The notes under the pieces were generated by a model. That model did no database searches. It was not told the origin of the DNA and worked only from the letters and a program-made list of their open reading frames with translations. The translations under genes were made by a program, and so were the position numbers. Below are positions 16,225 through 24,596 of a stretch of DNA of 64,000 bases, in pieces. Position 1 is the first letter of the stretch. Each line of letters starts with the position of its first letter. Source of the DNA: Frigoribacterium sp. VKM Ac-2836 (lineage in GTDB: Bacteria > Actinomycetota > Actinomycetes > Actinomycetales > Microbacteriaceae); NCBI RefSeq assembly GCF_013248995.1, contig NZ_JABRPK010000002.1, positions 744,001-808,000 of the forward strand. The letters run 5' to 3'.

Positions 16225-16350
16225 CGATAGGGGATTCCTGACGGGGAATCTGAGTGAACCCAGGAACCTCGCCATCAGCGGGGTCTGAGCTGCGTCCGCA
16301 ACCCAGCTGTACATCGGCTTCGCGACTAGTGCCCGTTCAAGGCTCGTCTC
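16225..16350. repeat. Dispersed repeat, copy 3
   Basis: Starts CGATAGGGGATTCCTGACGG and contains GAACCCAGGAACCTCGCCATC, GCGGGGTCTG, GCTGCGTCCGCAACCCAGC, TGTACATCGGCTTCGCGACT and AGTGC, all shared with copies 1 and/or 2. It abuts the terminator of the SDR operon and the stop of a DsbA remnant. Short 5' heads of the same repeat occur alone at ~13046 and ~13711. Confidence 0.75.
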
Positions 16351-16364
16351 TCGGGCCTGGAACG

Positions 16365-16481
16365 TCATGGGCGGCCGGTGACAGCGTTGACTAACGCTGC
16401 GCGTAGCTCGTCGGGTGTGGACAGGTCGATCGATTCGTCATTGAGGACAATCGTGGGTGTCGCCTCGACGCCGGTCGGGCG
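16365..16481 (-). pseudogene. C-terminal remnant of a DsbA-like thiol oxidoreductase
   Basis: Thirty-eight codons read RPTGVEATPTIVLNDESIDL then STPDELRAALVNAVTGRP and stop. GV-x-x-TPT followed by a hydrophobic strand and a final helix is the cis-Pro segment and C-terminus of thioredoxin-fold DsbA/thioredoxin_4 proteins. The CxxC active site and export signal are missing, and a TAG stop bounds the fragment upstream. A deletion remnant. Confidence 0.6.
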
Positions 16482-16655
16482 CTAGGCCGGGCCCGGGAGT
16501 GCCAGGAGTGCGACCGCGAGCAGAGTCGCCACCGCTCCCAGCGCGATGATCGCCACGCCGGGCACGGCGCTGCCGTCGTCTCGCCGACGGACGATCAGGA
16601 CGCCGCCGACGATACCGACGAGCCCGAGGGCGAGAAGGGTGATCGAGAACGCAAT
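16482..16655 (-). CDS. Two-helix mini membrane protein (~57 aa)
   Basis: The frame encodes IAFSITLLALGLVGIVGGVL, IVRRRDDGSAVPG and VAIIALGAVATLLALAVALL-like helices (end LLALPGPA), i.e. two membrane segments around a charged loop. GGAAGG lies six bases before an ATT at 16655; no ATG/GTG/TTG is in frame at a useful distance, so initiation at ATT or loss of the start are both possible. Similar in organisation to the mini protein at 10735-10890. Stop is immediately followed by the DsbA remnant. Confidence 0.35.
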   Translation of the reverse strand: MAFSITLLALGLVGIVGGVLIVRRRDDGSAVPGVAIIALGAVATLLAVALLALPGPA

Positions 16656-16814
16656 GAAGGACCTTCCGGGTGGTGGTGGCCGGGGAGCCGAGCGATGCGC
16701 GGCGGATGTCGCCGCTCGAGCCTAGGTGACGCGAGAGGGGGTGTGACGACGCACGGCCGGGGCCGGCGCTGCACGTTCAACTTGACGTTATCGCGCAGAT
16801 CACGCATGGGTATT

Positions 16815-16829
16815 TGCGCGTACCGCGCA
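16815..16829. promoter_or_regulatory. Candidate operator before the Nramp operon
   Basis: TGCGCG-TAC-CGCGCA, a perfect 6-bp-arm inverted repeat 45 bases upstream of the transporter start, downstream of a TTGACG (16781-16786 region) that could be a -35 box. No regulator gene is adjacent on this side. Confidence 0.4.
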
Positions 16830-16873
16830 GGTCATGACATGCTCGATCGATTCCGACTGTCAAGGGAGACACC

Positions 16874-18340
16874 GTGAACACGAGCCAGAACGGCCCGCCG
16901 ACGACCGACCTGCCCCCCACCGTCGCGGCCGACGCGACGTCACGGCCCGTCCCGTCCGGCGACGTGCGTGACCCGTACGCACTGCGTCCCGAGGACGTGG
17001 CGGCGTCTCCCGGCACGTTCCTCCAGCGGTTCCGCTACCTGGGGCCGGGCCTGATCCTCTCGGCGGCCGTCGTCGGCTCGGGCGAGCTGATCACGACGAC
17101 GGCGCTGGGCTCGAAGGCCGGCTTCGTCCTGCTCTGGCTCGTCATCGTCAGCACGGGCGTGAAGGTCTGGGTGCAGATGGAACTCGCGCAGTGGGCGATC
17201 CTCCACGGCAAGACCGCGCTGCAGGGCTTCAGCGAGGTCGGACCCCGGACGGGTCGCGGCGGGTGGATCAACTTCTTGTGGATCCTGATGGACTTCGCCA
17301 AGGTGCTCCAACGCGGCGGCATCATCGGTGGTGCCGTGGCGTGTCTCTCGATCATGGTGCCGGTGGCGGGCGAGCCTCTCAGCACCCCGTCCCTCTGGTT
17401 CTGGACGGTCGTGGTGCTCGTGGCCGCGGTGACGCTGATGCTCTCCGGCCGCTACGGCATGGTCGAGCGGATCTCGCTGGTGTCGGTCGTGCTCTTCACG
17501 CTCATCACGGTGGCTCTCGCGGTCGGCTTGCCCCTCACCCCGTTCGGCTACGACGGGGGTGACCTCGCGACCGGCCTCACGTTCGCACTCCCGGCCGGTG
17601 CGATCGGCTTCGCCATCGCCATGTTCGGCATCACCGGCGTCGGTGCCGACGAGATGACGACCTACACCTACTGGTGCCTCGAGAAGGGATACGCCCGCTG
17701 GACCGGGCCCGACGACGGCACCGAGGAGCGCGCCCGCCGAGCCGAGGGCTGGATCAAGGTCATGCGGCTCGACGTGCTCGTCTCCTGGGTGATCTGCACG
17801 CTCTGCACCCTGTCGTTCTACGTGATCGGCGCCGCCGTGCTGAACCCTCAGGGTCTGGTCCCCGAGGGCAACCAGATGATCGTGACCCTGTCGCGGATGT
17901 ACTCCGACACCCTCGGCACGGCCGGCTACTGGGTGTTCCTGGTCGGGGTGTTCTTCGTCCTGTTCTCGACGCTCGTCGCCTCGACGGCGTCCGTGCCCCG
18001 GCTGTGGTCCAACACGCTCGCGATCCTGGGCTTCTACCGCTGGGAGGACGTCACGACGCGACTCCGGATCATCCGGGTGCTCACCGTCGTCATGCCGGTC
18101 ATCTGGGCCGCGAGCTTCCTCGTGATCAAGTCGCCCGTGCTGATGGTCCAGATCGGCGGGGTCGCCGGGGGCGTGTTCCTGCTCGCGGTGGTGATCGCCG
18201 TCTGGAAGCTGCGCCGCTCGGTGCCGCGGCGGTTCCGCCGCTCGGCCTTCTGGACGATCGCCCTCACCTTCAGCAGCATCGCGGTCGCCGCGGTCGGCGT
18301 CTACACGGTGCTCACCGTCGTCGGCGTGGAGTTCTCGTGA
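16874..18340 (+). CDS. Nramp-family transporter, divergent subgroup
   Basis: 488 residues from GTG 16874 with eleven or so membrane helices after a ~45-residue Pro/Thr-rich N-terminus. Helix 1 begins FRYLGPGLILSAAVVGSGEL; canonical Mn/Fe transporters have DPGN here, so the metal-binding Asp/Asn are absent and the substrate may not be Mn or Fe. Helix 6 (FGITGVGADEMTTYTYWCLE) likewise lacks the usual MPH Met. The stop overlaps the start of a 2-hydroxyacid dehydrogenase by four bases, so the two are translationally coupled: import of a substrate (possibly an organic anion or Mg-like complex) and its oxidation is a reasonable reading. Confidence 0.82.
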   Translation: MNTSQNGPPTTDLPPTVAADATSRPVPSGDVRDPYALRPEDVAASPGTFLQRFRYLGPGLILSAAVVGSGELITTTALGSKAGFVLLWLVIVSTGVKVWVQMELAQWAILHGKTALQGFSEVGPRTGRGGWINFLWILMDFAKVLQRGGIIGGAVACLSIMVPVAGEPLSTPSLWFWTVVVLVAAVTLMLSGRYGMVERISLVSVVLFTLITVALAVGLPLTPFGYDGGDLATGLTFALPAGAIGFAIAMFGITGVGADEMTTYTYWCLEKGYARWTGPDDGTEERARRAEGWIKVMRLDVLVSWVICTLCTLSFYVIGAAVLNPQGLVPEGNQMIVTLSRMYSDTLGTAGYWVFLVGVFFVLFSTLVASTASVPRLWSNTLAILGFYRWEDVTTRLRIIRVLTVVMPVIWAASFLVIKSPVLMVQIGGVAGGVFLLAVVIAVWKLRRSVPRRFRRSAFWTIALTFSSIAVAAVGVYTVLTVVGVEFS

Positions 18341-19344
18341 GCGGGGTCGAGACCACGCGTCCCGAGCGGGCGGGGTCGACGGGTGCGCCCCGCGTGCTCG
18401 TGACCACGCCGAGCTTCGGTCAGCAGTCGCCGAGACCGTGGGAGGCGCTGGTCGCCGCCGACCTGGAGGTCTGCCTTCCCGAGGGGACGCACCCGCTCTC
18501 GGCCCCCGACCTCGCGGCGGAACTGGCCCGCACCGGTGCCCAGGCGGTCGTCGTCGGGCTCGACGCCGTCGACGCGTCGGTCTTCGCCGCCGCGCCGGCC
18601 CTGCGTGTCGTCGCCAAGCACGGCGTCGGCGTCGACAACATCGACCTGGATGCCGCACGCGCGGCCGGGGTCGTCGTCGTGAACGCCCCCGGCAGCAACT
18701 CGGGGGCGGTCGCCGACCTCGCCCTCGGGGCGATGCTCGCGCTCGCCCGGCACCTGGTGCCCGCCCACGCGTCGATGATCGCCGGTCGGTGGGATCGCTT
18801 CCCCGGCGTGGAGCTGACGGGCCGGACGCTCGGCCTCGTGGGTTTCGGACGCATCGGGCAGGCGGTCGCCCGCCGCGCCTCCGGATTCGACATGGACGTC
18901 GTGGCCTTCGACCCGTTCGTGCCGACCGAGGTGTCGGACGCCGCCGGGGTGCGCCGCGCCTCCCTCGACGAGGTCGTCACGGGCTCGGACTTCGTCAGCT
19001 TGCACCTGCCGGGCACCCCCGGTGCGGCACCACTCGTCGGCGCCCGTCTGATCGAGGGCATGCGCCCCGGCGCGTACTTCGTCAACGCGGCCCGCGGTGG
19101 ACTCGTCGACGAGGAGGCGCTGGTCGCCGCCCTGCGCGACGGTCGTCTCGCGGGCGCCGCCCTCGACGCCTTCGCCCAGGAGCCGCCCGGGGCCGACGAC
19201 CCGCTCGTCACCGCACCCAACGTGCTGCTCACCCCGCACATCGGCGCGTTCACGGACGTCGCCAACGCCGCCATGGGCGTCTCCGTGGCCGAGGACGTCG
19301 CCCGGGTGCTCGCCGGGCAGCCCGCTCGGAACGTGGTCGCCTGA
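18337..19344 (+). CDS. D-2-hydroxyacid dehydrogenase (phosphoglycerate-DH-like)
   Basis: 335 residues from GTG 18337 inside GTGA, overlapping the transporter stop. Catalytic-domain start VLVTTPSFGQQS, HGVGVDNIDLDAA, cofactor motif LVGFGRIGQAVA (GxGxxG), Asp-containing AFDPFVP for NAD, catalytic Arg in NAARGGLVDEEAL, Glu in FAQEPP and His in TPHIGAFT. Typical for the NAD-dependent family acting on 2-hydroxy acids such as glycerate or phosphoglycerate. Coupled to an Nramp-like transporter; converges on the LacI gene with 12 bases between stops. Confidence 0.9.
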   Translation: MSGVETTRPERAGSTGAPRVLVTTPSFGQQSPRPWEALVAADLEVCLPEGTHPLSAPDLAAELARTGAQAVVVGLDAVDASVFAAAPALRVVAKHGVGVDNIDLDAARAAGVVVVNAPGSNSGAVADLALGAMLALARHLVPAHASMIAGRWDRFPGVELTGRTLGLVGFGRIGQAVARRASGFDMDVVAFDPFVPTEVSDAAGVRRASLDEVVTGSDFVSLHLPGTPGAAPLVGARLIEGMRPGAYFVNAARGGLVDEEALVAALRDGRLAGAALDAFAQEPPGADDPLVTAPNVLLTPHIGAFTDVANAAMGVSVAEDVARVLAGQPARNVVA

Positions 19345-19356
19345 GCAGGGACCGGA

Positions 19357-20379
19357 TCAGGCGCTCTCGCGCCACATGATCTCGGTCGGCAGCAGCAGCC
19401 CGGTGCGTGTCTCGTCGGTGCCGCCGAGCTGGTCGAGGACCTGGCGGGCAGCCCGCCGGCCCAGTTCTTCGGCGGGCTGACGCACGGTCGACAGCGGAGG
19501 CATGCAGCGCAGCGCCCACGAGCTGTCGTCGAAGCCGACGATGCCGAGGTCGCCGGGCACCGAGATGCCCCGGCGGTGGAGCACGTCGAGGGCCCCCGCG
19601 GCGACGGCGTCCGACGCGGCGAAGACCCCGTCGACCCGGGCGTCCCGCTCGAGCAGCTCGGTCATGCCGTCGACGCCGGCCGCGTAGCTGTAGAACGGGT
19701 GACGCACCACGAGGTCCGGGTCGTAGCCGTCGCCGAGCGCTGCCCGGAAGCCTGCGAGGCGGTCCTCGCCCGAGTCGCGGTCGAGCCCCGAGGCGAGCAT
19801 GCCGATCCGGGTGCGCCCCGTCGACACGAGTCGGCGCACGATCGCCTCGGCGGCGGCCTGGTTGTCGATTCCGATGAACGGGATGTCGGGGGCGTCGCTC
19901 GGGTGGCCCACGAACGAGGCGGCCAGCCCGAGTTCGGCTACGGCCTGCGAGATGGGGTCGCCGGTCCGTGCGGACAAGATGATCGCCCCGTCGACGAAGC
20001 CACCGCGCAGGTACTCGACCACGCGGTCGCTGTCGCGCTGGGAGTCGATCATCAGCGTGACGAGCTGATGGTCGGCCTGCGACAGGACGGCGTTGGTGCC
20101 GATCAAGATGTTGCCGATGTTCGGGTCGTCGAGTACGACCGAATGCGGTTCGTGGACGATCAGGGCGATGGCCCGTGATCGTTGGGTCACGAGGTTGCGC
20201 GCGGCCGCGTTGCGGACGTAGCCCACCTTGGCGACGGCGGCCTCGACGGCCTCGCGTGCCTGGTGCGACACGTACGGCTCGTTGTTCAGCACGCGCGACA
20301 CGGTGCCCCGGGAGATGCCGGCCTCGGCGGCCACGTCGTGGATCGTGGCACGCCGACGCGGAGATCTCGGACCGGGCAT
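19357..20379 (-). CDS. LacI-family transcriptional regulator
   Basis: 340 residues from ATG 20379; the frame runs on to 20466 but the family starts here (RRRATIHDVAAEAGISRGTV then SRVLNNEP, the HTH and hinge helix). The periplasmic-binding-like domain carries GIDNQAAAEAIVRRLVSTGR, GRTRIGMLASG and VGFDDSSWALRCMPPLSTVR; the last is the usual LacI effector/dimer region. It is divergent from the sugar ABC importer, whose promoter region holds two near-identical inverted operators, so it most likely represses that operon and responds to its sugar. Confidence 0.92.
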   Translation of the reverse strand: MPGPRSPRRRATIHDVAAEAGISRGTVSRVLNNEPYVSHQAREAVEAAVAKVGYVRNAAARNLVTQRSRAIALIVHEPHSVVLDDPNIGNILIGTNAVLSQADHQLVTLMIDSQRDSDRVVEYLRGGFVDGAIILSARTGDPISQAVAELGLAASFVGHPSDAPDIPFIGIDNQAAAEAIVRRLVSTGRTRIGMLASGLDRDSGEDRLAGFRAALGDGYDPDLVVRHPFYSYAAGVDGMTELLERDARVDGVFAASDAVAAGALDVLHRRGISVPGDLGIVGFDDSSWALRCMPPLSTVRQPAEELGRRAARQVLDQLGGTDETRTGLLLPTEIMWRESA

Positions 20380-20482
20380 GTCGGTCACCCTAGCGGAGGC
20401 GGAGACGCTCGGGACCGTCGCCTCGCGGCGAAGGGACGACGACCGGTTGGGTAACCGAACGATCACGGAAGGCCTCTCCGCT

Positions 20483-20573
20483 TTGACAAACCAGCGGCCG
20501 TGGGCTTAGCTCTGTGAACGTTCCCAGAAAGTGCTCGTCGATTCGTCGGGTCGCCGTCTGGGAACGATCACAG
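20483..20573 (+). promoter_or_regulatory. Promoter and paired LacI operators of the ABC importer
   Basis: TTGACA (20483-20488), a 17-base spacer and TTAGCT (20506-20511) form a good promoter. Immediately after lies CTGTGAACGTTCCCAG (20512-20527), and at 20558-20573 CTGGGAACGATCACAG, which equals the reverse complement of the first with one change. A third half-site TGTGAACC starts at 20580. Operators placed at and below the start site, 46 bases apart centre to centre, fit strong repression by the divergent LacI protein. Confidence 0.8.
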
Positions 20574-20650
20574 AAACTCTGTGAACCTTCGCCGTCGAGG
20601 GGCCTCCGGCCGTTCGTGAAGGACACCCGCCGAAGAAGCCGAGGCCTCGT

Positions 20651-21583
20651 GTGACCCAGACTCCTGCCGAGACCGCCGTCGTCGCGCGGCGATCCACACG
20701 CTCGACGAGAGCGCGGAAGCCGTTCCGGTACCGCAAGGCGATCGCACTCTTCATCGTCCCCTTCGCGGCCCTCTTCACGGCGTTCTACCTGACGCCGATC
20801 CTCTACGCCGTCTTCCAGTCGCTGCAGAAGGTCGAACGCGAGGGCACGTTCGGCGCGCCGACCCAGGTCTTCGGCGGCCTCTCGCAGTACGCGTTGGTCT
20901 TCCAGAACGCCGAGTTCTGGTCATCGATCGGCCGGGTGTTGCTCTTCGGCGTCGTCCAGGTCCCGGTGATGCTGCTGCTCGCCCTGCTCTTCGCGCTGCT
21001 GCTCGACTCGCCACTGCTCCGCGGCAAGCGCTTCTTCCGCCTCGCGTTCTTCGCCCCGTACGCCGTGCCCGGCGTCATCGCGGCGATCATGTGGGGCTAC
21101 CTCTACTCACCGAGCCTCTCGCCGTTCTCGGCCGTCACGTCGCGGGCCGGTCTGCTCGACGGCGGCACGGTGCTCTGGGCCGTGGCCAACGTCGTCACCT
21201 GGGTGTTCGTCGGGTACAACATGCTCATCATCTACTCGTCGCTGCTCGCGATCCCCACGGAGATCTACGAGGCGGCTCGGCTCGACGGGGCCTCGCAGTG
21301 GCGCATCGCCGTCTCGATCAAGATCCCCTTGGTCGTCCCGGCGATCGTGTTGACCGCCGTCTTCTCGGTCATCGGCACCCTGCAACTGCTGACCGAACCG
21401 CTCGTCTTCCGCCAGTTCACGTCGACCATCTCGTCGACCTTCACGCCGAACATGCTCGTCTACTCGACGTCGTCGGTGCCCAACTTCAACCTCGCGGCGG
21501 CATTCAGTGTCGTCCTCGCGGTCGCCACGTTCATCCTCTCGATCGGATTCCTCCGGTTGACCCAGCGGAAGGCCGACCAGTGA
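20651..21583 (+). CDS. Sugar ABC transporter permease (MalF/UgpA type)
   Basis: 310 residues from GTG 20651. Six membrane helices (AIALFIVPFAALFTAFYLTP first) and the cytoplasmic EAA loop EIYEAARLDGASQWRIAVSI, with KIPLVVPAI following, which contacts the ATPase. Part of a CUT1-type carbohydrate importer with the next two genes. No ATPase is encoded in the operon, so a shared MsiK-like ATPase elsewhere is expected. Under the two operators at 20512-20573. Confidence 0.92.
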   Translation: MTQTPAETAVVARRSTRSTRARKPFRYRKAIALFIVPFAALFTAFYLTPILYAVFQSLQKVEREGTFGAPTQVFGGLSQYALVFQNAEFWSSIGRVLLFGVVQVPVMLLLALLFALLLDSPLLRGKRFFRLAFFAPYAVPGVIAAIMWGYLYSPSLSPFSAVTSRAGLLDGGTVLWAVANVVTWVFVGYNMLIIYSSLLAIPTEIYEAARLDGASQWRIAVSIKIPLVVPAIVLTAVFSVIGTLQLLTEPLVFRQFTSTISSTFTPNMLVYSTSSVPNFNLAAAFSVVLAVATFILSIGFLRLTQRKADQ

Positions 21584-22506
21584 CCGTCGACGCTCCCATC
21601 CGTCCCGCCCAGTCGTTCGACGACGCGACGCCCCCTTCTCGCCGACGTGGCGGAGGGCCCCGCGAGAGCGTGATGTCGCGCACGGCCGCCATGGTGATCA
21701 TGGGCGCCTTCACGCTGTACTTCCTCGTGCCGATCTTCTGGCTGCTGGTGTCGTCGACGAAAACGCTCGACAACTTCAACTCGAGCGCCGCCCTGTGGTT
21801 CTCGCCGACCTCTGCTCAGGACTTCGTCGGGAACGTCGGCCGGCTGTTCACCTACAACGACGGCATCTTCCCGCGGTGGATGCTCAACAGCATCGTCTAC
21901 GCGACGGTCGCCGGCGCGCTCGGCACGATCTTGTCGGCGATGTGCGGTTACGCCTTGGCCAAGTACCGCTTCTGGGGTCGAGAGGCCCTGTTCAACATCT
22001 TCCTGGGTGGTGTGCTCGTGCCGGCTACGGCTCTGGCGCTCCCTCTCTTCCTGATCTTCAGCAAGGTCGAACTGACCGACACCTTCTGGGCGGTCTTCCT
22101 GCCCAGCATCGTGAGCCCGTTCGGTGTGTACCTCAGTCGCATCTACGCGGCGTCGAGCGTGCCCGACGAGATCGTCGAGGCCGCCCGCATCGACGGCTCG
22201 AGCGAGCTGCGCACCTTCTTCACGGTGGCGATCCGGTTGATGTCGCCGGCGCTCGTGACGGTGTTCCTGTTCCAGTTCGTCGCGATCTGGAACAACTTCT
22301 TCCTGCCCCTGGTGATGCTGCGCTCGCAGGAGCTCTTCCCCGTGACCCTCGGCCTCTACACCTGGAACTCCAACGTGAGCCAGTACCCCGAACTGCGCAC
22401 CCTGGTGCTCGTCGGCGCCTTGGTCTCGATCGTCCCCCTGCTCGTCGCCTTCCTCAGCCTGCAGCGCTTCTGGCGCAGCGGCCTGGGGTCCGGCGGCCTC
22501 AAGTAG
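21580..22506 (+). CDS. Sugar ABC transporter permease (MalG/UgpE type)
   Basis: 308 residues from GTG 21580 in GTGA, overlapping the first permease's stop by four bases. After a ~30-residue Pro/Arg-rich N-terminus come six helices and the EAA loop PDEIVEAARIDGSSELRTFF, then TVAIRLMSPALVTVF. Ends LQRFWRSGLGSGGLK, the usual MalG-like C-terminus. Forms a heterodimer with the preceding permease. A 129-base gap separates it from the binding-protein gene. Confidence 0.92.
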   Translation: MTVDAPIRPAQSFDDATPPSRRRGGGPRESVMSRTAAMVIMGAFTLYFLVPIFWLLVSSTKTLDNFNSSAALWFSPTSAQDFVGNVGRLFTYNDGIFPRWMLNSIVYATVAGALGTILSAMCGYALAKYRFWGREALFNIFLGGVLVPATALALPLFLIFSKVELTDTFWAVFLPSIVSPFGVYLSRIYAASSVPDEIVEAARIDGSSELRTFFTVAIRLMSPALVTVFLFQFVAIWNNFFLPLVMLRSQELFPVTLGLYTWNSNVSQYPELRTLVLVGALVSIVPLLVAFLSLQRFWRSGLGSGGLK

Positions 22507-22635
22507 CCGTCCCCTTCCCGCTCGTCCCGTCCTGATCCACCGACCCGCACCTCCTCGACCTCCACTCCGCAAGGCAACGACGTCGTTCCCTCCCGTGGCC
22601 GGCCCCTCCGGCTCCGCACTCCGATTGGAAACCAG

Positions 22636-23964
22636 ATGAAGAAATCCCGAGTCCTCACGATCGCGGCAGCAGCCGTGGTCTCGACCATCGCCCTAGCCGG
22701 ATGCAGCTCCGGCAGTGGGGCCGACGGCGCCTCCGGCGACTCCGCCTCGTGCGAGGCGTCCTCCGGCAAGGTCACCCTGAACTTCACGACCTGGGTGCCG
22801 AACATGGACAAGGTCGTCGCCCTCTGGAACGAGGAGAACCCCGACATCCAGGTCAAGGTCTCGATCGTGCCGAACGGCAACAGCGGCACCTACCAGAACT
22901 TCTTCAACCAGCTGCAGGCCGGCAACGCCCCCGACATCGGCCAGGTCGAGTACGACACCCTGCCCGCCTTCCGCGTGCAGGACGGCCTCGCGAACATCGC
23001 CTCGTGCGAGGGCGTCTCCGCCGCGAAGGCCGACTACTCCGACGGCCTCTGGAACCAGGTCACCTTCGGCGAGGACGACTCCGTCTACGCCATCCCGCAG
23101 GACTCCGGTCCCATGGCGCTGTACTACCGCAAGGACCTCTTCGAGCAGGCCGGCCTCGACGTCCCCACCACGTGGGAGCAGTACGCCGAGGACGCCGTGA
23201 ACATCAAGGAGCTGGGCGGCAGCATCACCAACTTCGCCAAGGGCGACGTGAACCAGTTCGCCGGTCTGGTCTCTCAGGCCGGTGGCCAGTGGTTCGACAC
23301 CGCCAACGGCACCTGGAAGGTCGACATGGGCGACGAGGCCTCGACCAAGGTCGCCGACTACTGGCAGGACCTCATCTCGAAGGACCTCGTCACGACCCTG
23401 CCGAGCTTCACCGACGAGTGGAACAACGCGTACAACACCGACCAGGACTGGACCTGGGTCTCGGCCGTCTGGGGTGCCAACACCATCTCGAGCGGCGCCC
23501 CCGACACGTCGGGCAAGTGGGCCGTCGCACCCATGCCGCAGTGGAAGGACGGCGAGTCCGCGTCGGCCGCCTGGGGCGGATCGTCGAACGTCGTCTTCAA
23601 GGGCAGCGAGCACCCCGCCGAGGCGTCGAAGTTCCTCGTGTGGCTGAACACCTCGACCGAGTCGCTCGAGGCGCTGAACAAGGAGGCCAACCTCTACCCG
23701 GCCTCCACGACCGGTGCCGACCTGCCGGCCCTGACCTCGGGCGTCGAGTTCTACGGCGACCAGGCCATCTACGAGGACTTCGCGAAGGCTGCCGAGAACA
23801 TCCAGCCCTTCACCTGGGGCCCGACGATGACGCAGACCTACAGCGACATCTCGGATGGTTTCGGGGCGGCCGCCTCGGGTGACGGCACCCTGCTCGACGC
23901 TCTGACGTCGGGCCAGGAGAAGACCGTGGCCGCGATGAAGGCCCAGTCGATCACCGTCGAGTAG
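22636..23964 (+). CDS. Sugar ABC transporter substrate-binding lipoprotein
   Basis: 442 residues from ATG 22636. Lipoprotein signal with the lipidated Cys23 (STIALAGC|SSGSG), then an extracellular solute-binding family 1 domain: VTLNFTTWVPNMDKVVALWN, NFFNQLQAGNAPDIGQVEYD, DDSVYAIPQDSGPMALYYRK and WGGSSNVVFKGSEHPAEASK. Captures an unidentified carbohydrate for the two upstream permeases. Placed last in the operon behind a 129-base spacer that contains the palindrome AACGACGTCGTT (22576-22587). Closed by the hairpin at 23978-24016. Confidence 0.93.
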   Translation: MKKSRVLTIAAAAVVSTIALAGCSSGSGADGASGDSASCEASSGKVTLNFTTWVPNMDKVVALWNEENPDIQVKVSIVPNGNSGTYQNFFNQLQAGNAPDIGQVEYDTLPAFRVQDGLANIASCEGVSAAKADYSDGLWNQVTFGEDDSVYAIPQDSGPMALYYRKDLFEQAGLDVPTTWEQYAEDAVNIKELGGSITNFAKGDVNQFAGLVSQAGGQWFDTANGTWKVDMGDEASTKVADYWQDLISKDLVTTLPSFTDEWNNAYNTDQDWTWVSAVWGANTISSGAPDTSGKWAVAPMPQWKDGESASAAWGGSSNVVFKGSEHPAEASKFLVWLNTSTESLEALNKEANLYPASTTGADLPALTSGVEFYGDQAIYEDFAKAAENIQPFTWGPTMTQTYSDISDGFGAAASGDGTLLDALTSGQEKTVAAMKAQSITVE

Positions 23965-23977
23965 TAGCGACCACCCG

Positions 23978-24016
23978 AGGAGGTGCGGTGTCGGTTCTGC
24001 CGGCACCGCACCTCCT
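23978..24016 (+). terminator. Terminator of the sugar ABC operon
   Basis: AGGAGGTGCGGTGTCGG (23978-23994) pairs with CCGGCACCGCACCTCCT (24000-24016), 17 bp with one G-T pair and a 5-base loop, 14 bases past the stop. Its outer part is a variant of the AGGAGGCGCGG motif found in many other places of the window. Confidence 0.85.
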
Positions 24017-24039
24017 TCTCGTCCGGGCGGGGGCGTCGG

Positions 24040-24555
24040 TCACGCGGCGTCCGGTGCGGTGTCGCCGACCAGCGTGCGCCCGAGCGACACCGTGCCGGCG
24101 TCGTCGGCGTAGTGGCCGTACGCGGCGATCGGCCGGTACCCCGCCGATTCGTAGAGGCGGATCGCGGTGTCGTGGGCCACGTTGGTCTCGATCACCATCG
24201 CGGTGACGCCGGCGGCCGCGGCCGACCGTTCGAGCCAGTGCAACACGAGCCGGGACAGCCCTCGCCCGCGCCGGTCGGGACGGACGTACATGCGCTTCAG
24301 CTCGGCCCGACCGTCGGGCAGCAGGCGCCAGGCTCCCAGGGCCACGGGCTCGCCGGTCGCGTAGGCCACGGCGAACGTGCCTCTCGGCAGCTCGAACTCG
24401 GAGCGGTCGATGGGGCTGTCGTCGCGCCCGCCGTAGATCTCGACGTACAGCTCTTGCAGCCCCTCGACGAGCAGCTGCACGTCGGGATGGTCGTAGGGGC
24501 GGGGTTCGATGCTCGTCGCGGGCGCCGGAGTGGTCACCGGACCATCTTCGCCCAT
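24040..24555 (-). CDS. GNAT-family N-acetyltransferase
   Basis: 171 residues from ATG 24555 (GTG 24537 is an alternative; neither has a good ribosome-binding site). The GNAT core is clear: RAELKRMYVRPDRRGRGLSR (motif A, acetyl-CoA pyrophosphate loop RRGRGLS), VLHWLERSAAAAGVTAMVIE, and NVAHDTAIRLYESAGYRPIA (motif B). The N-terminal acceptor region has VQLLVEGLQELYVEIYGG. Acceptor unknown. Faces the ABC operon's terminator. Confidence 0.85.
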   Translation of the reverse strand: MGEDGPVTTPAPATSIEPRPYDHPDVQLLVEGLQELYVEIYGGRDDSPIDRSEFELPRGTFAVAYATGEPVALGAWRLLPDGRAELKRMYVRPDRRGRGLSRLVLHWLERSAAAAGVTAMVIETNVAHDTAIRLYESAGYRPIAAYGHYADDAGTVSLGRTLVGDTAPDAA

Positions 24556-24596
24556 CGTCGGAGGTCGGGCTCGGTCTGGTGGGGGCGGCCCGGTGC

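Noticed and set aside
16940-18658. A 572-codon minus-strand frame opposite the Nramp/dehydrogenase genes
   Set aside because: Arg/Asp/His-rich translation with no domain; the plus strand carries two clear genes.
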